Notes: generated by a model not told the origin, from the letters alone. A DNA stretch of 64,000 bases from Mucilaginibacter rubeus (GCF_014643835.1 NZ_BMKD01000001.1:1054001-1118000); one strand, 5' to 3'. Shown: positions 26,967 to 36,218, counted from the first letter of the stretch. Numbers and translations are program-made.

Positions 26967-27638
26967 TTATTGTTTTAGTAATTGATACTGGAGTAATAGC
27001 TGGTCGGCCAGGTGGGTGTCCTGATTGATAAATCCCTGGAAAGGATCGGCTGATTTGATCACGCCGTTCAGCTTCGCGAAATACATGGTTTTGTAAATAC
27101 TGTAGGAAAGCGCCCGCATAACCTGCAAATCAAGGATCACCTTGCGCAATAAAAAATCGCGCTTTTCATAATCCATCAATACGTTGTCGCCCTCCTTCAA
27201 AATAAAGGACGATACTTCGGATACCAGATTGATGCCCCGCGTTTTCATTTGCTCGGCATTCTGCTGGGCGAATAATAAGAATAAGGGATCGGCTTTGGCG
27301 AGGTTTGTGATCTGGCTACATTGCGTCGTGATATCGCCGATGATTTCCGCGACCTGTTTTACGGCCAGCCCGTCTTTGAGTGTGCCGTCAACAGTAGCGA
27401 GAGACTGGTGGATCATATCCTGTACCATTACAACTGAACTAACGTTAAGATTAATATTGTCTAAATCCTGCTTAATCTTATTCAAGGAACTTTGGTGTGT
27501 GTTTTCTGCGGCTTCCCTCGTCAGGCCGTTTTCGTTGACGATGGCAAAATGTTGTGCATCAAAAATGATCGTTTGGGCGTAGGTTTTCAGGCTGCCTGTA
27601 ATGCACAGGGTTAAGCCCATCAATAAATATTTTTTCAT
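26967..27638 (-). CDS. TraI-like secreted protein (paralogue 1 of 3)
   Basis: 223 aa. Signal peptide (ends TYAQ), then all-helical. The C-terminus (DPFQGFINQDTHLADQLL) and the RDFLLRKVILDLQVMRAL segment are shared with the next two genes. TraI/DUF4141 proteins of CTnDOT-like elements are periplasmic coiled-coil proteins in this position, often compared with VirB5. It starts 6 nt after the next gene's stop. Confidence 0.65.
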   Translation of the reverse strand: MKKYLLMGLTLCITGSLKTYAQTIIFDAQHFAIVNENGLTREAAENTHQSSLNKIKQDLDNINLNVSSVVMVQDMIHQSLATVDGTLKDGLAVKQVAEIIGDITTQCSQITNLAKADPLFLLFAQQNAEQMKTRGINLVSEVSSFILKEGDNVLMDYEKRDFLLRKVILDLQVMRALSYSIYKTMYFAKLNGVIKSADPFQGFINQDTHLADQLLLQYQLLKQ

Positions 27639-27644
27639 GGTTTT

Positions 27645-28301
27645 TCATTTAAGGGCTTTGGCGTTCCGCATAATGTCATCCACCAGACTTTTATCCTGGT
27701 TGATAAAACTGCCGAACGGGTTGCCCGATTTGGAATGGAGTTGATTGTTAAAATTGACAATGGAGTTTAGCAGACCTCGGGATGCGCCGTCGATGCGGCG
27801 CAATTCGCTGACTACATAGCTGAAAAGCATTTTGCGGTCACTGGCCTTCATTTGGTTTACGTCGCCGATACTTAAAATCAACCCGGCGCAATATTCAGTT
27901 AAAAGGGTTGCCTGATCAGCAAGGTCAGCTTCTGAATTCACGGCCAGCAGGATCAAAATGGGATTGCCCTCGCATTGCGCTATAATTAGTTTTTGCTGGC
28001 TGACAATTTCGTTGACCAATGGAGCGGCTTCCAGCCCGATCTCACCTGCATCAATCACTAAGCCGAGCGTATGAAAGCGGCTTTGGATATTGCGATAGGT
28101 CGTTTTCAGGGTGGTCATTTGTGATTTGTTCACGTCCTCGTTTGCTGTTACCGTCGCCTGATTCGATCGTGCGGTTGTTTGGCGGTCGTGTTCAGACTGG
28201 CTTTCGGTAACCAGCTGGTCGATCAGTTCCACGTTGGTTTGTGCATAACCCATTTTTACCAGCAGCATTAGGCCGAGGCTTAAATAAACCAGCTTTTTCA
28301 T
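27645..28301 (-). CDS. TraI-like secreted protein (paralogue 2 of 3)
   Basis: 218 aa with a signal peptide (ends GYAQ) and the same C-terminal signature (GNPFGSFINQDKSLVDDI). Overlaps paralogue 3 by 4 nt (ATGA). The most divergent copy in its middle. The family's periplasmic helical character is retained. Confidence 0.65.
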   Translation of the reverse strand: MKKLVYLSLGLMLLVKMGYAQTNVELIDQLVTESQSEHDRQTTARSNQATVTANEDVNKSQMTTLKTTYRNIQSRFHTLGLVIDAGEIGLEAAPLVNEIVSQQKLIIAQCEGNPILILLAVNSEADLADQATLLTEYCAGLILSIGDVNQMKASDRKMLFSYVVSELRRIDGASRGLLNSIVNFNNQLHSKSGNPFGSFINQDKSLVDDIMRNAKALK

Positions 28302-28966
28302 TGCTTCAAGGTTTTGGAGTTTTGGATGATGTTGTCGCCGATCTGTCGGTCTATATTGATAAAGCCAGAGTACGGATTCAGCGATTTCAGGATGCCGCGC
28401 ATTTTAGCATAATACATCGTTCGGTACATGCCATAAGCCACGCCCCTGATAATGGATAATTCACTGACTATGCGGTTTAGGAGTTTGGCTCTTTCACCGC
28501 TGTCCATTAAATTGCTCTGCCCGCCTTGTAATATGAAGGTGCTTACCTCGGCTGAAAGAGCGGTCGCCCTGGTCTTAAATTCCGTAGCCCCTTGTTGGGC
28601 AAAGAGCAATAACACCGGATCACTTTGGGCAAGGGTGGCCGCTTTATTGACGTCGGTTACAATGTCGCTGCTGATCTCGGCAATATCTTTAATGGCCAAT
28701 AGGTTCGACATGACGGAGGACACCTGACTTAATCCTTTGTAAATATCCTTTTGTAAGGAATTAACAGCGGTTAACTGGCCGGTGACGGCAAGCTGGCCGG
28801 TTTGGATGAGCGTTAATTTGTTGTTAGTAGTATTCAACTGCCCGTTGATGATGCCCGAATGAACCGCCATTGCCGCCGCCGTGCTTGGGTCGACGTAGAC
28901 TTCCTGGGCTGAAACTTTCGCGGCGCTAATTGCCGCAAGGATGATTACGAAAAATAATGATTTCAT
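28298..28966 (-). CDS. TraI-like secreted protein (paralogue 3 of 3)
   Basis: 222 aa with a signal peptide (ends VSAQ) and the shared tail (NPYSGFINIDRQIGDNII). Closest to paralogue 1 in its second half, where RGVAYGMYRTMYYAKMRGI matches RALSYSIYKTMYFAKLNGV. First of three tandem copies, 17 nt after traG. Confidence 0.65.
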   Translation of the reverse strand: MKSLFFVIILAAISAAKVSAQEVYVDPSTAAAMAVHSGIINGQLNTTNNKLTLIQTGQLAVTGQLTAVNSLQKDIYKGLSQVSSVMSNLLAIKDIAEISSDIVTDVNKAATLAQSDPVLLLFAQQGATEFKTRATALSAEVSTFILQGGQSNLMDSGERAKLLNRIVSELSIIRGVAYGMYRTMYYAKMRGILKSLNPYSGFINIDRQIGDNIIQNSKTLKQ

Positions 28967-28983
28967 AGTTTTGAGTTTAATGG

Positions 28984-31443
28984 TTAAGCCGCATTTTGAG
29001 ATAGTGGCCCGTGCTTATTCACTTGTTTCACAAAAGCTTCCAGCTTCAGACCTGATGTTTGCAGATCATTTACAAAGGCTGTTAATGCTGCGGGATAATC
29101 ATGGAAAATGGCTACGTATTTTTCTACGGCACTTTTCTCCGGCTTTTCGGTTGTATAGGTCAAATACTGGAAGATGGATACCTCTACGCCATAAACCTCG
29201 CCTGTATTTCCCCTACGGATATAAACCTCTTTGAATTTTCCCCGGCCATCCTTGTTATCCAACTGGTTGATGGTGAAGATTTTCTTTTGTTCTGTTTCAG
29301 ACAGGGATAACAATTTGGCGATCTCCTGGTAGTTGTCCTTAAACCGGGATTGATCCAGCAGCATAATAGTGTCTGAATTACTTAATATACTGTCCTTTAC
29401 TACCGCGTTCCCTAAAATGTCACCGAGTTCCTGGGTAACCACTATTGCCTCTCCCCAAAACTTGCGAACCGTTTTGTACAAGTACAATAGATAACCTGCC
29501 ATCAATGGCGACGCAATGGCTTTCCATGCTTCCTCCACGATCAGGCATTTGCGATGATCGGAACGGTAACGCATTTTTTGGATGAAAACATCCATAATGA
29601 TGAGCGTGACAATGGGGAATAAAATGCGGTTTTCTTTAATAGAATCTATTTCAAAGACAATAAACCGCTCGGTAAACAGGGATTGGTCTGCCGCCTCGTT
29701 GAGTATGCTTTGAAATTCGCCACCTTTGGAAAACTTCTTTAACACATAACGAAACTCGTCCACGTCAAACGGAATGCGTTCTTCCTGCTTGATCTGTGGT
29801 ATTTTGCTTAGAGCAAAATCATAAAAGGTGTTAAAGCAAAACGGATGATCGACTTCTCCAAACCCATAGCTATAATAAGCACTGATAACGTTGGAAATCA
29901 CATCCCTTTCGACCGAAGAAATACTTCCCTCGGCACCTTTCCATAACAAGCTGATAAGGGTGACCAAAAAGTCCTTTTTCTCGATATTATATTCCGCTTC
30001 CGTGATCTGGAAGGGGTTCATCGTGATGGGCTTTTTATCGGTATAGGTGATGTACTTGCCGTTATAATAACTACATAGGCCGGAATAAGAATGCCCTGTA
30101 TCTACAATCACCACATCCATGTTATACAGGAGGTATTGTTCAGTAAGGGAATTGATGAAGTACGATTTACCCGAGCCGCTGGGACCTAAACAAAAGCGGT
30201 TTCTCGCGCTGATCCTATTTTGCCGCATGGGCAGGTCTGAGGGGTCAATGGCTACTGGTATGCCCTGCCGGTCAGTGAACCTTACCAAAAAATCGGAGGG
30301 GTCATCGGTCAGCAGGGCTTCCTTGAAAAAAAAGCAAAGGGCAGCATCGGAGGTGGTCAGGAACCAGTCATACTTCTGCAATTCGACCGCGTTACCCGGT
30401 AAAATGGAGCGGTAAAGTTCCATTTGATTATAAGCGTTTTTGGATGGGATAATCCCTTGCTGAAACAGGGCTGCCTCGATATAATTTGCCGCCCGGCTTA
30501 TTTTGTCATCCTGGGCGCAAACCATAATATTGAAATGGGCGTTTACCAGTAACTGGTTATCCCTGGCTACATCGGCCAGTAACTGATCGATGTCTTCGAC
30601 GCATAGATTATTCGCCGGGTCAGGTACGCCTGAATGGCGCTTGCGTTTCAATTCCAGTTTATTCAGCGTTACCCGTTGCTGCGGAATTTCCAGTACCTGG
30701 TTAAAGATGATGCAATCGTAACCGGGCACGGTGTGCAGGAAACTAAAATTATCTACCGGCAGCGTACTTTTGGTTTGGCCTTCCTGCTTTTCGGTATAGG
30801 TAGCGACTTGCTCCGGCAAATCTATCAGGTCGGTATCGATCAGGCTGATACTGCGAATTGTGCGACCACCCATTTTGAGTTCCTGGTCAAGCGAAAGCAA
30901 ATTATCGAGGGTGATCAGGTCACTGGAAAACGACATACCCAATATCCGTTTGACATATAGCTGAATGTCGTTTTCTTCCATTAAGATGGGCTGCAGACCT
31001 GCGCCTGATAACAGGTCGTTTGTTTTAAGCACCGACTGTTTGAATTCATTATGTGCTTTGTGGTCGAAAACATAAAAGGCATTGCGCTTGATCTGCCGGG
31101 TAATAATGAGGTAAGTATAAATTGCGGTGTATTCCCGTCCCTCGAAGTGCTCGTGATATTTCTCCTGCAAAAATTCGGCAGCGGGTTTGCCCTTGTATTG
31201 TTTCCGGCAAAAAACATCCTGCTTTTGGATGATATAACCTTCGCCTAAGATTTTAACGAGATTAAGCAGCAGGCCGTGATAACTATTATAGCCGTCCGGG
31301 TCGGCTGCATATTGAAGTACCGGATTTTGAATTTTAAAAATAACTGAGTAATCGCCGCGCAAACCATATAACAAGCTTAATCCGTTATGATGATCTATTC
31401 CCGCATACGGCAATTCAAAGGAGTTTTTCTGATGGGATGCCAT
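28984..31443 (-). CDS. traG: conjugation ATPase TraG (VirB4 family)
   Basis: Energises assembly of the secretion channel at the inner membrane. 819 aa from the ATG at 31443; the frame runs back to a GTG at 31566, but that part overlaps traF. Walker A GPSGSGKS lies near residue 420 and the Walker B KCLIVEEAWKA near 634. The N-terminal domain with LPYAGIDHHNGLSLLYGLRG matches Bacteroidetes TraG. It overlaps traF by 29 nt. Confidence 0.92.
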   Translation of the reverse strand: MASHQKNSFELPYAGIDHHNGLSLLYGLRGDYSVIFKIQNPVLQYAADPDGYNSYHGLLLNLVKILGEGYIIQKQDVFCRKQYKGKPAAEFLQEKYHEHFEGREYTAIYTYLIITRQIKRNAFYVFDHKAHNEFKQSVLKTNDLLSGAGLQPILMEENDIQLYVKRILGMSFSSDLITLDNLLSLDQELKMGGRTIRSISLIDTDLIDLPEQVATYTEKQEGQTKSTLPVDNFSFLHTVPGYDCIIFNQVLEIPQQRVTLNKLELKRKRHSGVPDPANNLCVEDIDQLLADVARDNQLLVNAHFNIMVCAQDDKISRAANYIEAALFQQGIIPSKNAYNQMELYRSILPGNAVELQKYDWFLTTSDAALCFFFKEALLTDDPSDFLVRFTDRQGIPVAIDPSDLPMRQNRISARNRFCLGPSGSGKSYFINSLTEQYLLYNMDVVIVDTGHSYSGLCSYYNGKYITYTDKKPITMNPFQITEAEYNIEKKDFLVTLISLLWKGAEGSISSVERDVISNVISAYYSYGFGEVDHPFCFNTFYDFALSKIPQIKQEERIPFDVDEFRYVLKKFSKGGEFQSILNEAADQSLFTERFIVFEIDSIKENRILFPIVTLIIMDVFIQKMRYRSDHRKCLIVEEAWKAIASPLMAGYLLYLYKTVRKFWGEAIVVTQELGDILGNAVVKDSILSNSDTIMLLDQSRFKDNYQEIAKLLSLSETEQKKIFTINQLDNKDGRGKFKEVYIRRGNTGEVYGVEVSIFQYLTYTTEKPEKSAVEKYVAIFHDYPAALTAFVNDLQTSGLKLEAFVKQVNKHGPLSQNAA

Positions 31444-31720
31444 GGGATTGAAAATTGACGGGGTGAACAAAAACGCCTTTATGGCGTGACTTGGAGTGGA
31501 GGCCTCCTTTCTGTTTTTGGAAAGTGTAAAAGAGTCCGCCTGCAATGGTGATGATGGTAACGGCACCGCCTAAATACATGCTGGTTAGTGCGCCAGTTAA
31601 GCCACCTGAAACCAATCCAATAACCAGCGAGCTGATTCCCCAGGCGATAAATTTGCCTTTGAAGCCTCGATAAATAAGGGGCTTTTGAAGCCCCTTATAA
31701 ATTGCGTACTTGCGCATCAT
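31415..31720 (-). CDS. traF: conjugative transposon protein TraF (DUF4133)
   Basis: About 101 aa from the ATG at 31720, which overlaps the traE stop by 4 nt (ATGA). Two membrane helices (residues about 23-60), preceded by the YKGLQKPLIYRGFKGKFI signature of DUF4133. VirB3-like position between traE and traG. The longer frame back to 31882 only mirrors traE and is not coding. Confidence 0.85.
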   Translation of the reverse strand: MMRKYAIYKGLQKPLIYRGFKGKFIAWGISSLVIGLVSGGLTGALTSMYLGGAVTIITIAGGLFYTFQKQKGGLHSKSRHKGVFVHPVNFQSHGIPSEKLL

Positions 31721-32031
31721 ACCCCGAAAAAGGCCTTGATGACAACAGAAACCAACACCAGGAAAAGGCAAGATCCGCCCCAACCCATGATCTCCTTGTT
31801 GATGTCCTGGTCCCCTGAGTTCCACTTGATGTAAACCCGGACGCCGCCGATAATACCGACCACGGCACCGATGGCGAGGCAAAGTGTCGAAACGGGGTCT
31901 ACATAACTTGTAAGGGATGAGGTGGCGGCATTGATGCCTGTCGTACCGCCTCCGGTTTGCGCGAATGCGCCTTGTGCTGCCAAAGTTACGGACGCAGCTA
32001 CTGCTAACAGTTTCTTGTTTTTTACTGTCAT
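31717..32031 (-). CDS. traE: conjugative transposon protein TraE (DUF4134)
   Basis: 104 aa. Signal sequence (ends AFAQ), then two hydrophobic segments, with GAVVGIIGGVRVYIKWNSGD as the DUF4134 core. VirB2/pilin-like in size and topology. Followed directly by traF through an ATGA overlap. Confidence 0.85.
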   Translation of the reverse strand: MTVKNKKLLAVAASVTLAAQGAFAQTGGGTTGINAATSSLTSYVDPVSTLCLAIGAVVGIIGGVRVYIKWNSGDQDINKEIMGWGGSCLFLVLVSVVIKAFFGV

Positions 32032-32074
32032 AAAACTTAAAAAATAAAGGGGTGAATAAAAAAATGATGGATTG

Positions 32075-32404
32075 TTAAATCCCGTAAAGGGCTTTGATGA
32101 AGATGCCTGCGAGTATTAGAAACAGGCAGGAACCGAACCAGCCGATAACCTGTGCATCAATCGGGTGATGGTGCCGATGGCCTCGAATCTGCCAGTTGGT
32201 GTAGACCCGCAAACCGCCGATGATGCCAGTAAGCGCGCCGATAACCAGCACGAGATCTGAAAGGCTGAAATACACACTGTGGAGTTGCTGTGTAGCCTGG
32301 TTGAAATCATCGATGCCGGGCGGGTCTTGGGCGTAAGCCTTAAATGTGAAGGCAAAAAAAAAGACAGCGGATGCTGTCTTTAAAATCAATGATTGATTTT
32401 TCAT
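32075..32404 (-). CDS. second TraE-like (DUF4134) protein
   Basis: 109 aa from the ATG at 32404. Signal sequence (ends AYAQ) and the same core with GALTGIIGGLRVYTNWQIRG, followed by a histidine run (HRHHH) not present in the other copy. Tandem paralogue of traE 43 nt downstream. It starts 1 nt after the preceding gene's stop. Confidence 0.75.
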   Translation of the reverse strand: MKNQSLILKTASAVFFFAFTFKAYAQDPPGIDDFNQATQQLHSVYFSLSDLVLVIGALTGIIGGLRVYTNWQIRGHRHHHPIDAQVIGWFGSCLFLILAGIFIKALYGI

Positions 32405-32405
32405 G

Positions 32406-32753
32406 TCAATAGGGTATTGCCTTGGTGTATTGCAGCAAGCCCGCCTGTGCAACTTTGATCAATTCTTTTAGGCTGACCGCACCTGTTGATTCTAATACAG
32501 GTGACGGATAGGCGGGCGCAGTTTCCTGGGCTGGAGATTCCCGCTGAGGTGCCGTCGCACCGTTTACCACATGCTCAGGCTCGTCATCGTAGACAATAAT
32601 TTCGGGCTGGGAGTCTTCGGAAAAAAACAGGATATCCTGATCAGTTTCTCCGCCGGGTGCTTTCTGTTTCAGGTATAGGTCGGCTAAAATATTGACGGCG
32701 TAATAGCCCAGGTAAATGCCAATGAGCAATAGTATAAAATGGTTCCAGTTCAT
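32406..32753 (-). CDS. small membrane protein at the TraC/TraD position
   Basis: 115 aa. One N-terminal membrane helix (residues about 4-27), then an acidic Pro/Glu-rich linker and a short C-terminal helix (SLKELIKVAQAGLL). Overlaps the preceding gene by 4 nt. In CTnDOT order this place belongs to traC/traD; similarity is positional. Confidence 0.5.
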   Translation of the reverse strand: MNWNHFILLLIGIYLGYYAVNILADLYLKQKAPGGETDQDILFFSEDSQPEIIVYDDEPEHVVNGATAPQRESPAQETAPAYPSPVLESTGAVSLKELIKVAQAGLLQYTKAIPY

Positions 32754-33139
32754 AATTCAATGGTTTGCAGGGATGCTTTGATGTAATTAATTAATTCGGG
32801 ACGCTCTTTAAAAAAGCTGTCGAGGCTGTAAGCGATCAACTTGTTCATGTCGATACTTTTGGTCACTTTAAGTTGCTTGAGCATAAAGACTGTGCGGCCA
32901 TCCAACCGGATCAATAGTTTTTCATTTCCGGTTAATTCGTAAGCGGTCAGTTCAGCAAATATGGTTTCCAGCTCTACTGATGGTTTTTCGGGCGGCGGCT
33001 TACCGGCTTTCTTCTTGACGGGTTTATCCTGATTGTTAGCGTTTGGTTGACTTTGCTTTTCCGTTTCGGGTTCTTCGATACCGGGTTGCTGACGCATTTT
33101 CTCCCTCAGTTCGTCGGCTAATGATCGTATTTTAGTCAT
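32750..33139 (-). CDS. ParA-partner, TraB/DUF3408-like
   Basis: 129 aa. The first 55 residues are charged, proline- and lysine-rich and probably disordered. The rest (LLIRLDGRTVFMLKQLK... SLDSFFKERPELINYIK) is helical and ribbon-helix-helix-like, as in DUF3408 proteins. Overlaps parA by 4 nt, consistent with a DNA-binding partner. Confidence 0.6.
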   Translation of the reverse strand: MTKIRSLADELREKMRQQPGIEEPETEKQSQPNANNQDKPVKKKAGKPPPEKPSVELETIFAELTAYELTGNEKLLIRLDGRTVFMLKQLKVTKSIDMNKLIAYSLDSFFKERPELINYIKASLQTIEL

Positions 33140-33771
33140 ATGGCCTCCTTTTTAAACAGGTATTGTTCGTAGATACAATTGAGCGTCGGCAATACGACCG
33201 GATACAGAATCAACGGGGTTTGAAACGTGCTGATGCGCTGGAAGTCGATCCGGTCGGGAAGGCTTGGAATGATGGGGCCAAATTGACGTATTACCTTCTC
33301 CACCTCGGCCTGGGTTTCATATTTAACCGTTTGTTTAATACGGTTAGGAATAAATATCATTGGAGCACGGTTATTGATCCGGCGCACTACCATTGCAAAA
33401 AGGATCGTTGAGTCCACCGTAAACTCGTCATAGGCAAAAGGACATATGATAAAGTCAGCTGCCGCGATTGCAGGGATCAGGCCGTCATCATCCATCTTGC
33501 CCGGCATGTCTAAAATGGCGATATCCTTTTTCTTTTTGCTGATTACCTGTAGCAGATCCGGGAATTGTTTTAGGTCGGTGGGCACCACGTCATAAAGTGG
33601 TTCATTCTCCAGTATTTTCGCTTTTTCTGCTTTGGCCGCGATAGATTGCTGGTAATCCATGTCCAGTATGGTAACTGGATGCTGATGGACAGTGGTGAGG
33701 TAGTTGGCCAGCAGCAGCGTGAGCGTACTTTTCCCTGCGCCACCTTTTTGGTTGCCGATAAGTATGATCAT
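33136..33771 (-). CDS. ParA-family ATPase (TraA position)
   Basis: 211 aa. Deviant Walker A GNQKGGAGKST at 6-16 and the ILDMDYQQS and ILDMPG segments mark a ParA/MinD ATPase. In these elements the protein heads the tra operon and is thought to help partition or position the transfer machinery. It follows mobB by 17 nt. Confidence 0.9.
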   Translation of the reverse strand: MIILIGNQKGGAGKSTLTLLLANYLTTVHQHPVTILDMDYQQSIAAKAEKAKILENEPLYDVVPTDLKQFPDLLQVISKKKKDIAILDMPGKMDDDGLIPAIAAADFIICPFAYDEFTVDSTILFAMVVRRINNRAPMIFIPNRIKQTVKYETQAEVEKVIRQFGPIIPSLPDRIDFQRISTFQTPLILYPVVLPTLNCIYEQYLFKKEAI

Positions 33772-33788
33772 AAAATAAGTTTAAAGGG

Positions 33789-35000
33789 TTATCGTGTATT
33801 GGTTCTTGCCTTGCGTTTTCTTTTGCGGTTCCGGCCATTGATCTGCTCGTCGTCAATATCATCGGATAATTCAATTCGCAATGGCGGGACGTATATGCCT
33901 GGGGGTTGAAATCCTGTAAATTCGGTGTGATAATTTTCTATGTCATCAGCAAACCAATGCTCCGATTCGTCGCCATCAATTTGAGGGGGTTCAAAATCTT
34001 TGGATTCAAGAAATTCGGATATCTCTACAGGCTTATTGATGGTGGTTTGATTGGCTTGTTCAGGTGCCGATTTGATAAACTCGGCTAATGGCATCAGGTC
34101 ACCGCCTTTATACACGGCTTTTTTTGCATGGTCAATTACCGTATATCCATAGGGTTGTTTACCGTCTTTGGCATGGAAGAAGATTTGAAGACCAAAATCT
34201 CTTTGCAGCATTCCGGCCAATTCGGAATTATAGCCTGTCGTTTTTCCTTCGCCGCCTCCTGCCAGTTTACTTGTTTCAGGAAAAAGTGCAGGGTTAAAAT
34301 CGGGCCGGTATTTTTCAATGATGGCTCGCAATTGCTCTAACCGCTTTTTATTTTGCTGGTGATCGGCAATGCGTTCATCAACTTTTTCAACGGGCAGGCT
34401 ATCCAGTTTTTTACCGAACTTGAAGATTTGATAAATACCATCTTTCAGATTTATGGTATATCCTTTTACTTCAAGCAACATCATGAACTGCGCCCTTGAA
34501 CTGAAGTTGTAGGTTAAAGCATGGTTCTTATCTTTTTGTACCTGCAAGTTTTCGTCCAGGCCCATAACTTCATTCAATACCTGATAGCCCTTTATTCTTT
34601 CGTAACTATCCTTAACCTTTTTGCCATCCCTGCCGATACGCGTGGATACCAAGTGTACGTGGTTATTTTGAGTGTCCTTATGAAAAATAATCAAATAAGG
34701 ATGGCTGCCATAACCCATTCCCTCCAACCACTTTTCGGCAATATCAGTTAACTCCGATTTGCTGTGATCCCTGCCTTTCGTTGAAATGGTAACATGCAGC
34801 TGTGGGTAAACGATACGTTTATTCTTATCGGTTACTGCCTCCAGGTAATTGACATAATCTTCTGCGCGTGGGTTAGAAAGTCCTGCTAATGCGCCGAAAT
34901 TTTTTACCTCCATCAATTCACCTTTATCCAGCAGCATTTTGGCGAAACTGTAGCCGACACCCTTAAAAGAGGATGCAGGTCTTAAAAATTTAACGATCAT
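33789..35000 (-). CDS. mobB: MobB relaxase (MOBP-type)
   Basis: Nicks oriT and leads the strand into the recipient. 403 aa. The three-histidine motif HKDTQNNHVH lies at 107-116, preceded by QLHVTIS, with an N-terminal FLRPASSFKGVGYSF segment. The C-terminal half is charged and without a recognised domain. It follows mobA by 1 nt. Confidence 0.92.
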   Translation of the reverse strand: MIVKFLRPASSFKGVGYSFAKMLLDKGELMEVKNFGALAGLSNPRAEDYVNYLEAVTDKNKRIVYPQLHVTISTKGRDHSKSELTDIAEKWLEGMGYGSHPYLIIFHKDTQNNHVHLVSTRIGRDGKKVKDSYERIKGYQVLNEVMGLDENLQVQKDKNHALTYNFSSRAQFMMLLEVKGYTINLKDGIYQIFKFGKKLDSLPVEKVDERIADHQQNKKRLEQLRAIIEKYRPDFNPALFPETSKLAGGGEGKTTGYNSELAGMLQRDFGLQIFFHAKDGKQPYGYTVIDHAKKAVYKGGDLMPLAEFIKSAPEQANQTTINKPVEISEFLESKDFEPPQIDGDESEHWFADDIENYHTEFTGFQPPGIYVPPLRIELSDDIDDEQINGRNRKRKRKARTNTR

Positions 35001-35001
35001 A

Positions 35002-35421
35002 TCAGCCCCGGATTAAACGTATAATTTGCCGGAGCGATTTTTCGGTATCGTTACGGATTCGGGCATATTCCCGGAAAAGCAGGTTGAACTCCTTCACCAC
35101 CATTTCGTCGAGCCGTCCCCGCTTGTTCAGGATATTTGCATGCCTGGCCAGCTGATTGATGTTATTTCCTGCCCGGCCTAATTCTGCGCCCATTACATCC
35201 AGCCGATTTAAAACTTCGCGGGCGTTAACCAGTTGTTTATGCTGGCTGCCTAAAAGGCGGTGCCGGATCAGGTCGGTATGGTTCATACCGAGTTCCTTTT
35301 CTAAAGCAAAAAGCTTGTTGTATTCATCCTCGGTCAGCCTCGCCCGGATGAAGCGTTCCTTTTTTCCCTGTTGTAATTCGGGTCGCCCCGATTTTTTAAA
35401 AGGCTTGCGGGGTTGATCCAT
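35002..35421 (-). CDS. mobA: MobA, relaxosome accessory protein
   Basis: 139 aa, basic. A ribbon-helix-helix-like N-terminal part (RFIRARLTEDEYNKL) is followed by the AGNNINQLARHAN motif typical of MobC/BmgB-type mobilisation proteins, which bind oriT and help the relaxase. It is the first gene after the inverted-repeat region at 35480-35530. Confidence 0.88.
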   Translation of the reverse strand: MDQPRKPFKKSGRPELQQGKKERFIRARLTEDEYNKLFALEKELGMNHTDLIRHRLLGSQHKQLVNAREVLNRLDVMGAELGRAGNNINQLARHANILNKRGRLDEMVVKEFNLLFREYARIRNDTEKSLRQIIRLIRG

Positions 35422-35481
35422 CGGCTTATTTTTTTAAAAGGAAAACCAAGTTGCGCAGGTTTTCCCATCCCATGGCGCTTT

Positions 35482-35530
35482 GCGGCAATGGGCAAGTAAG
35501 TTTTTGTGACACAAAAACACAACTTGCCGC
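35482..35530. other. probable oriT
   Basis: Nested inverted repeats just upstream of mobA: GGCAAGT (35491-35497) with ACTTGCC (35522-35528), and GTTTTTGTG (35500-35508) with CACAAAAAC (35510-35518), separated by one base. A second pairing of GCGGCAA (35482-35488) with TTGCCGC (35524-35530) competes for the outer arm. Location and dyads are those of oriT regions; the nick site is not identifiable by eye. Confidence 0.65.
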
Positions 35531-35603
35531 TTGAAAAACAAACGGGGGGCTGTGTAAACGGCTATACATATATGCAGCTATATTCAGGCGCTGGAAAAAA
35601 AAA

Positions 35604-35621
35604 GCCCTGTTAAAACAGGGC
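35604..35621 (-). terminator. intrinsic terminator
   Basis: GGCCCTGTT / AACAGGGC hairpin followed on the minus strand by nine T. It overlaps the stop codon of the 202-aa gene and isolates it from the oriT. Confidence 0.8.
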
Positions 35622-36218
35622 CAGTTGTACCGAATTTATTTGTGCCTGTTTAATGGCATTCAGGGTTAGCAGGATAACGCTTTGCTTAAAATTGGTGGTG
35701 TCGGTATGGCCGATAACGGCGGTCATTTTGGCCTTTAGGTCATTTAACCCGGCTGTTAAGGCTTCCTGACGGCTGTTAAATTGCTTATCGTAAACGGAGA
35801 TATGCGACCCGCCGCCAGCCAACCCGTAATTATAATCCAGGGTATAAGTCCAGATAGGATTTTGCCCCCGGCCTAAATAAAGAATACTGTGTTCGCTGAA
35901 CCTGTCGGGATTCCCTAATATAATATCCTCCCGTTCCAGGAATTTTGGTTGAATAAACCAGCCGTTTTTATCAAAACCTATTTCCGTAAAGCCAAATTCC
36001 AGTCCTTTACGATAGGCATAAACATTCATGGTCATGTGCCTTAGATCCTTTCCAAAGCTATTAAACCAGTCCAGTTTAGCTTGGTTATTTTGTTCTACCG
36101 CTTCGAGCATCTCGTTTAAAAGATGTTTTTCATAAGGCACAAGGCAGCTTTTGTTGATGTAATCCGTAATTACGTTTTGCGATTGAGGGCTTAAAATCAG
36201 ATTTTCCATGACATACAT
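35610..36218 (-). CDS. unknown 202-aa element protein
   Basis: Starts at the ATG at 36218 or 36209 (MENLILSPQ). Soluble, alpha/beta, with a conserved-looking aromatic core (GFDKNGWFIQPKFLE, IWTYTLDYNYGLAGGG). No named family. It reads away from a 130-bp inverted repeat that covers its promoter region and ends in its own terminator. Confidence 0.6.
   Translation of the reverse strand: MYVMENLILSPQSQNVITDYINKSCLVPYEKHLLNEMLEAVEQNNQAKLDWFNSFGKDLRHMTMNVYAYRKGLEFGFTEIGFDKNGWFIQPKFLEREDIILGNPDRFSEHSILYLGRGQNPIWTYTLDYNYGLAGGGSHISVYDKQFNSRQEALTAGLNDLKAKMTAVIGHTDTTNFKQSVILLTLNAIKQAQINSVQLALF

Noticed and set aside
31723-31882. Extended N-terminus of TraF and GTG start of TraG at 31566
   Set aside because: Both extensions lie inside other genes in shifted frames; the ATGs at 31720 and 31443 fit the family starts and overlaps.
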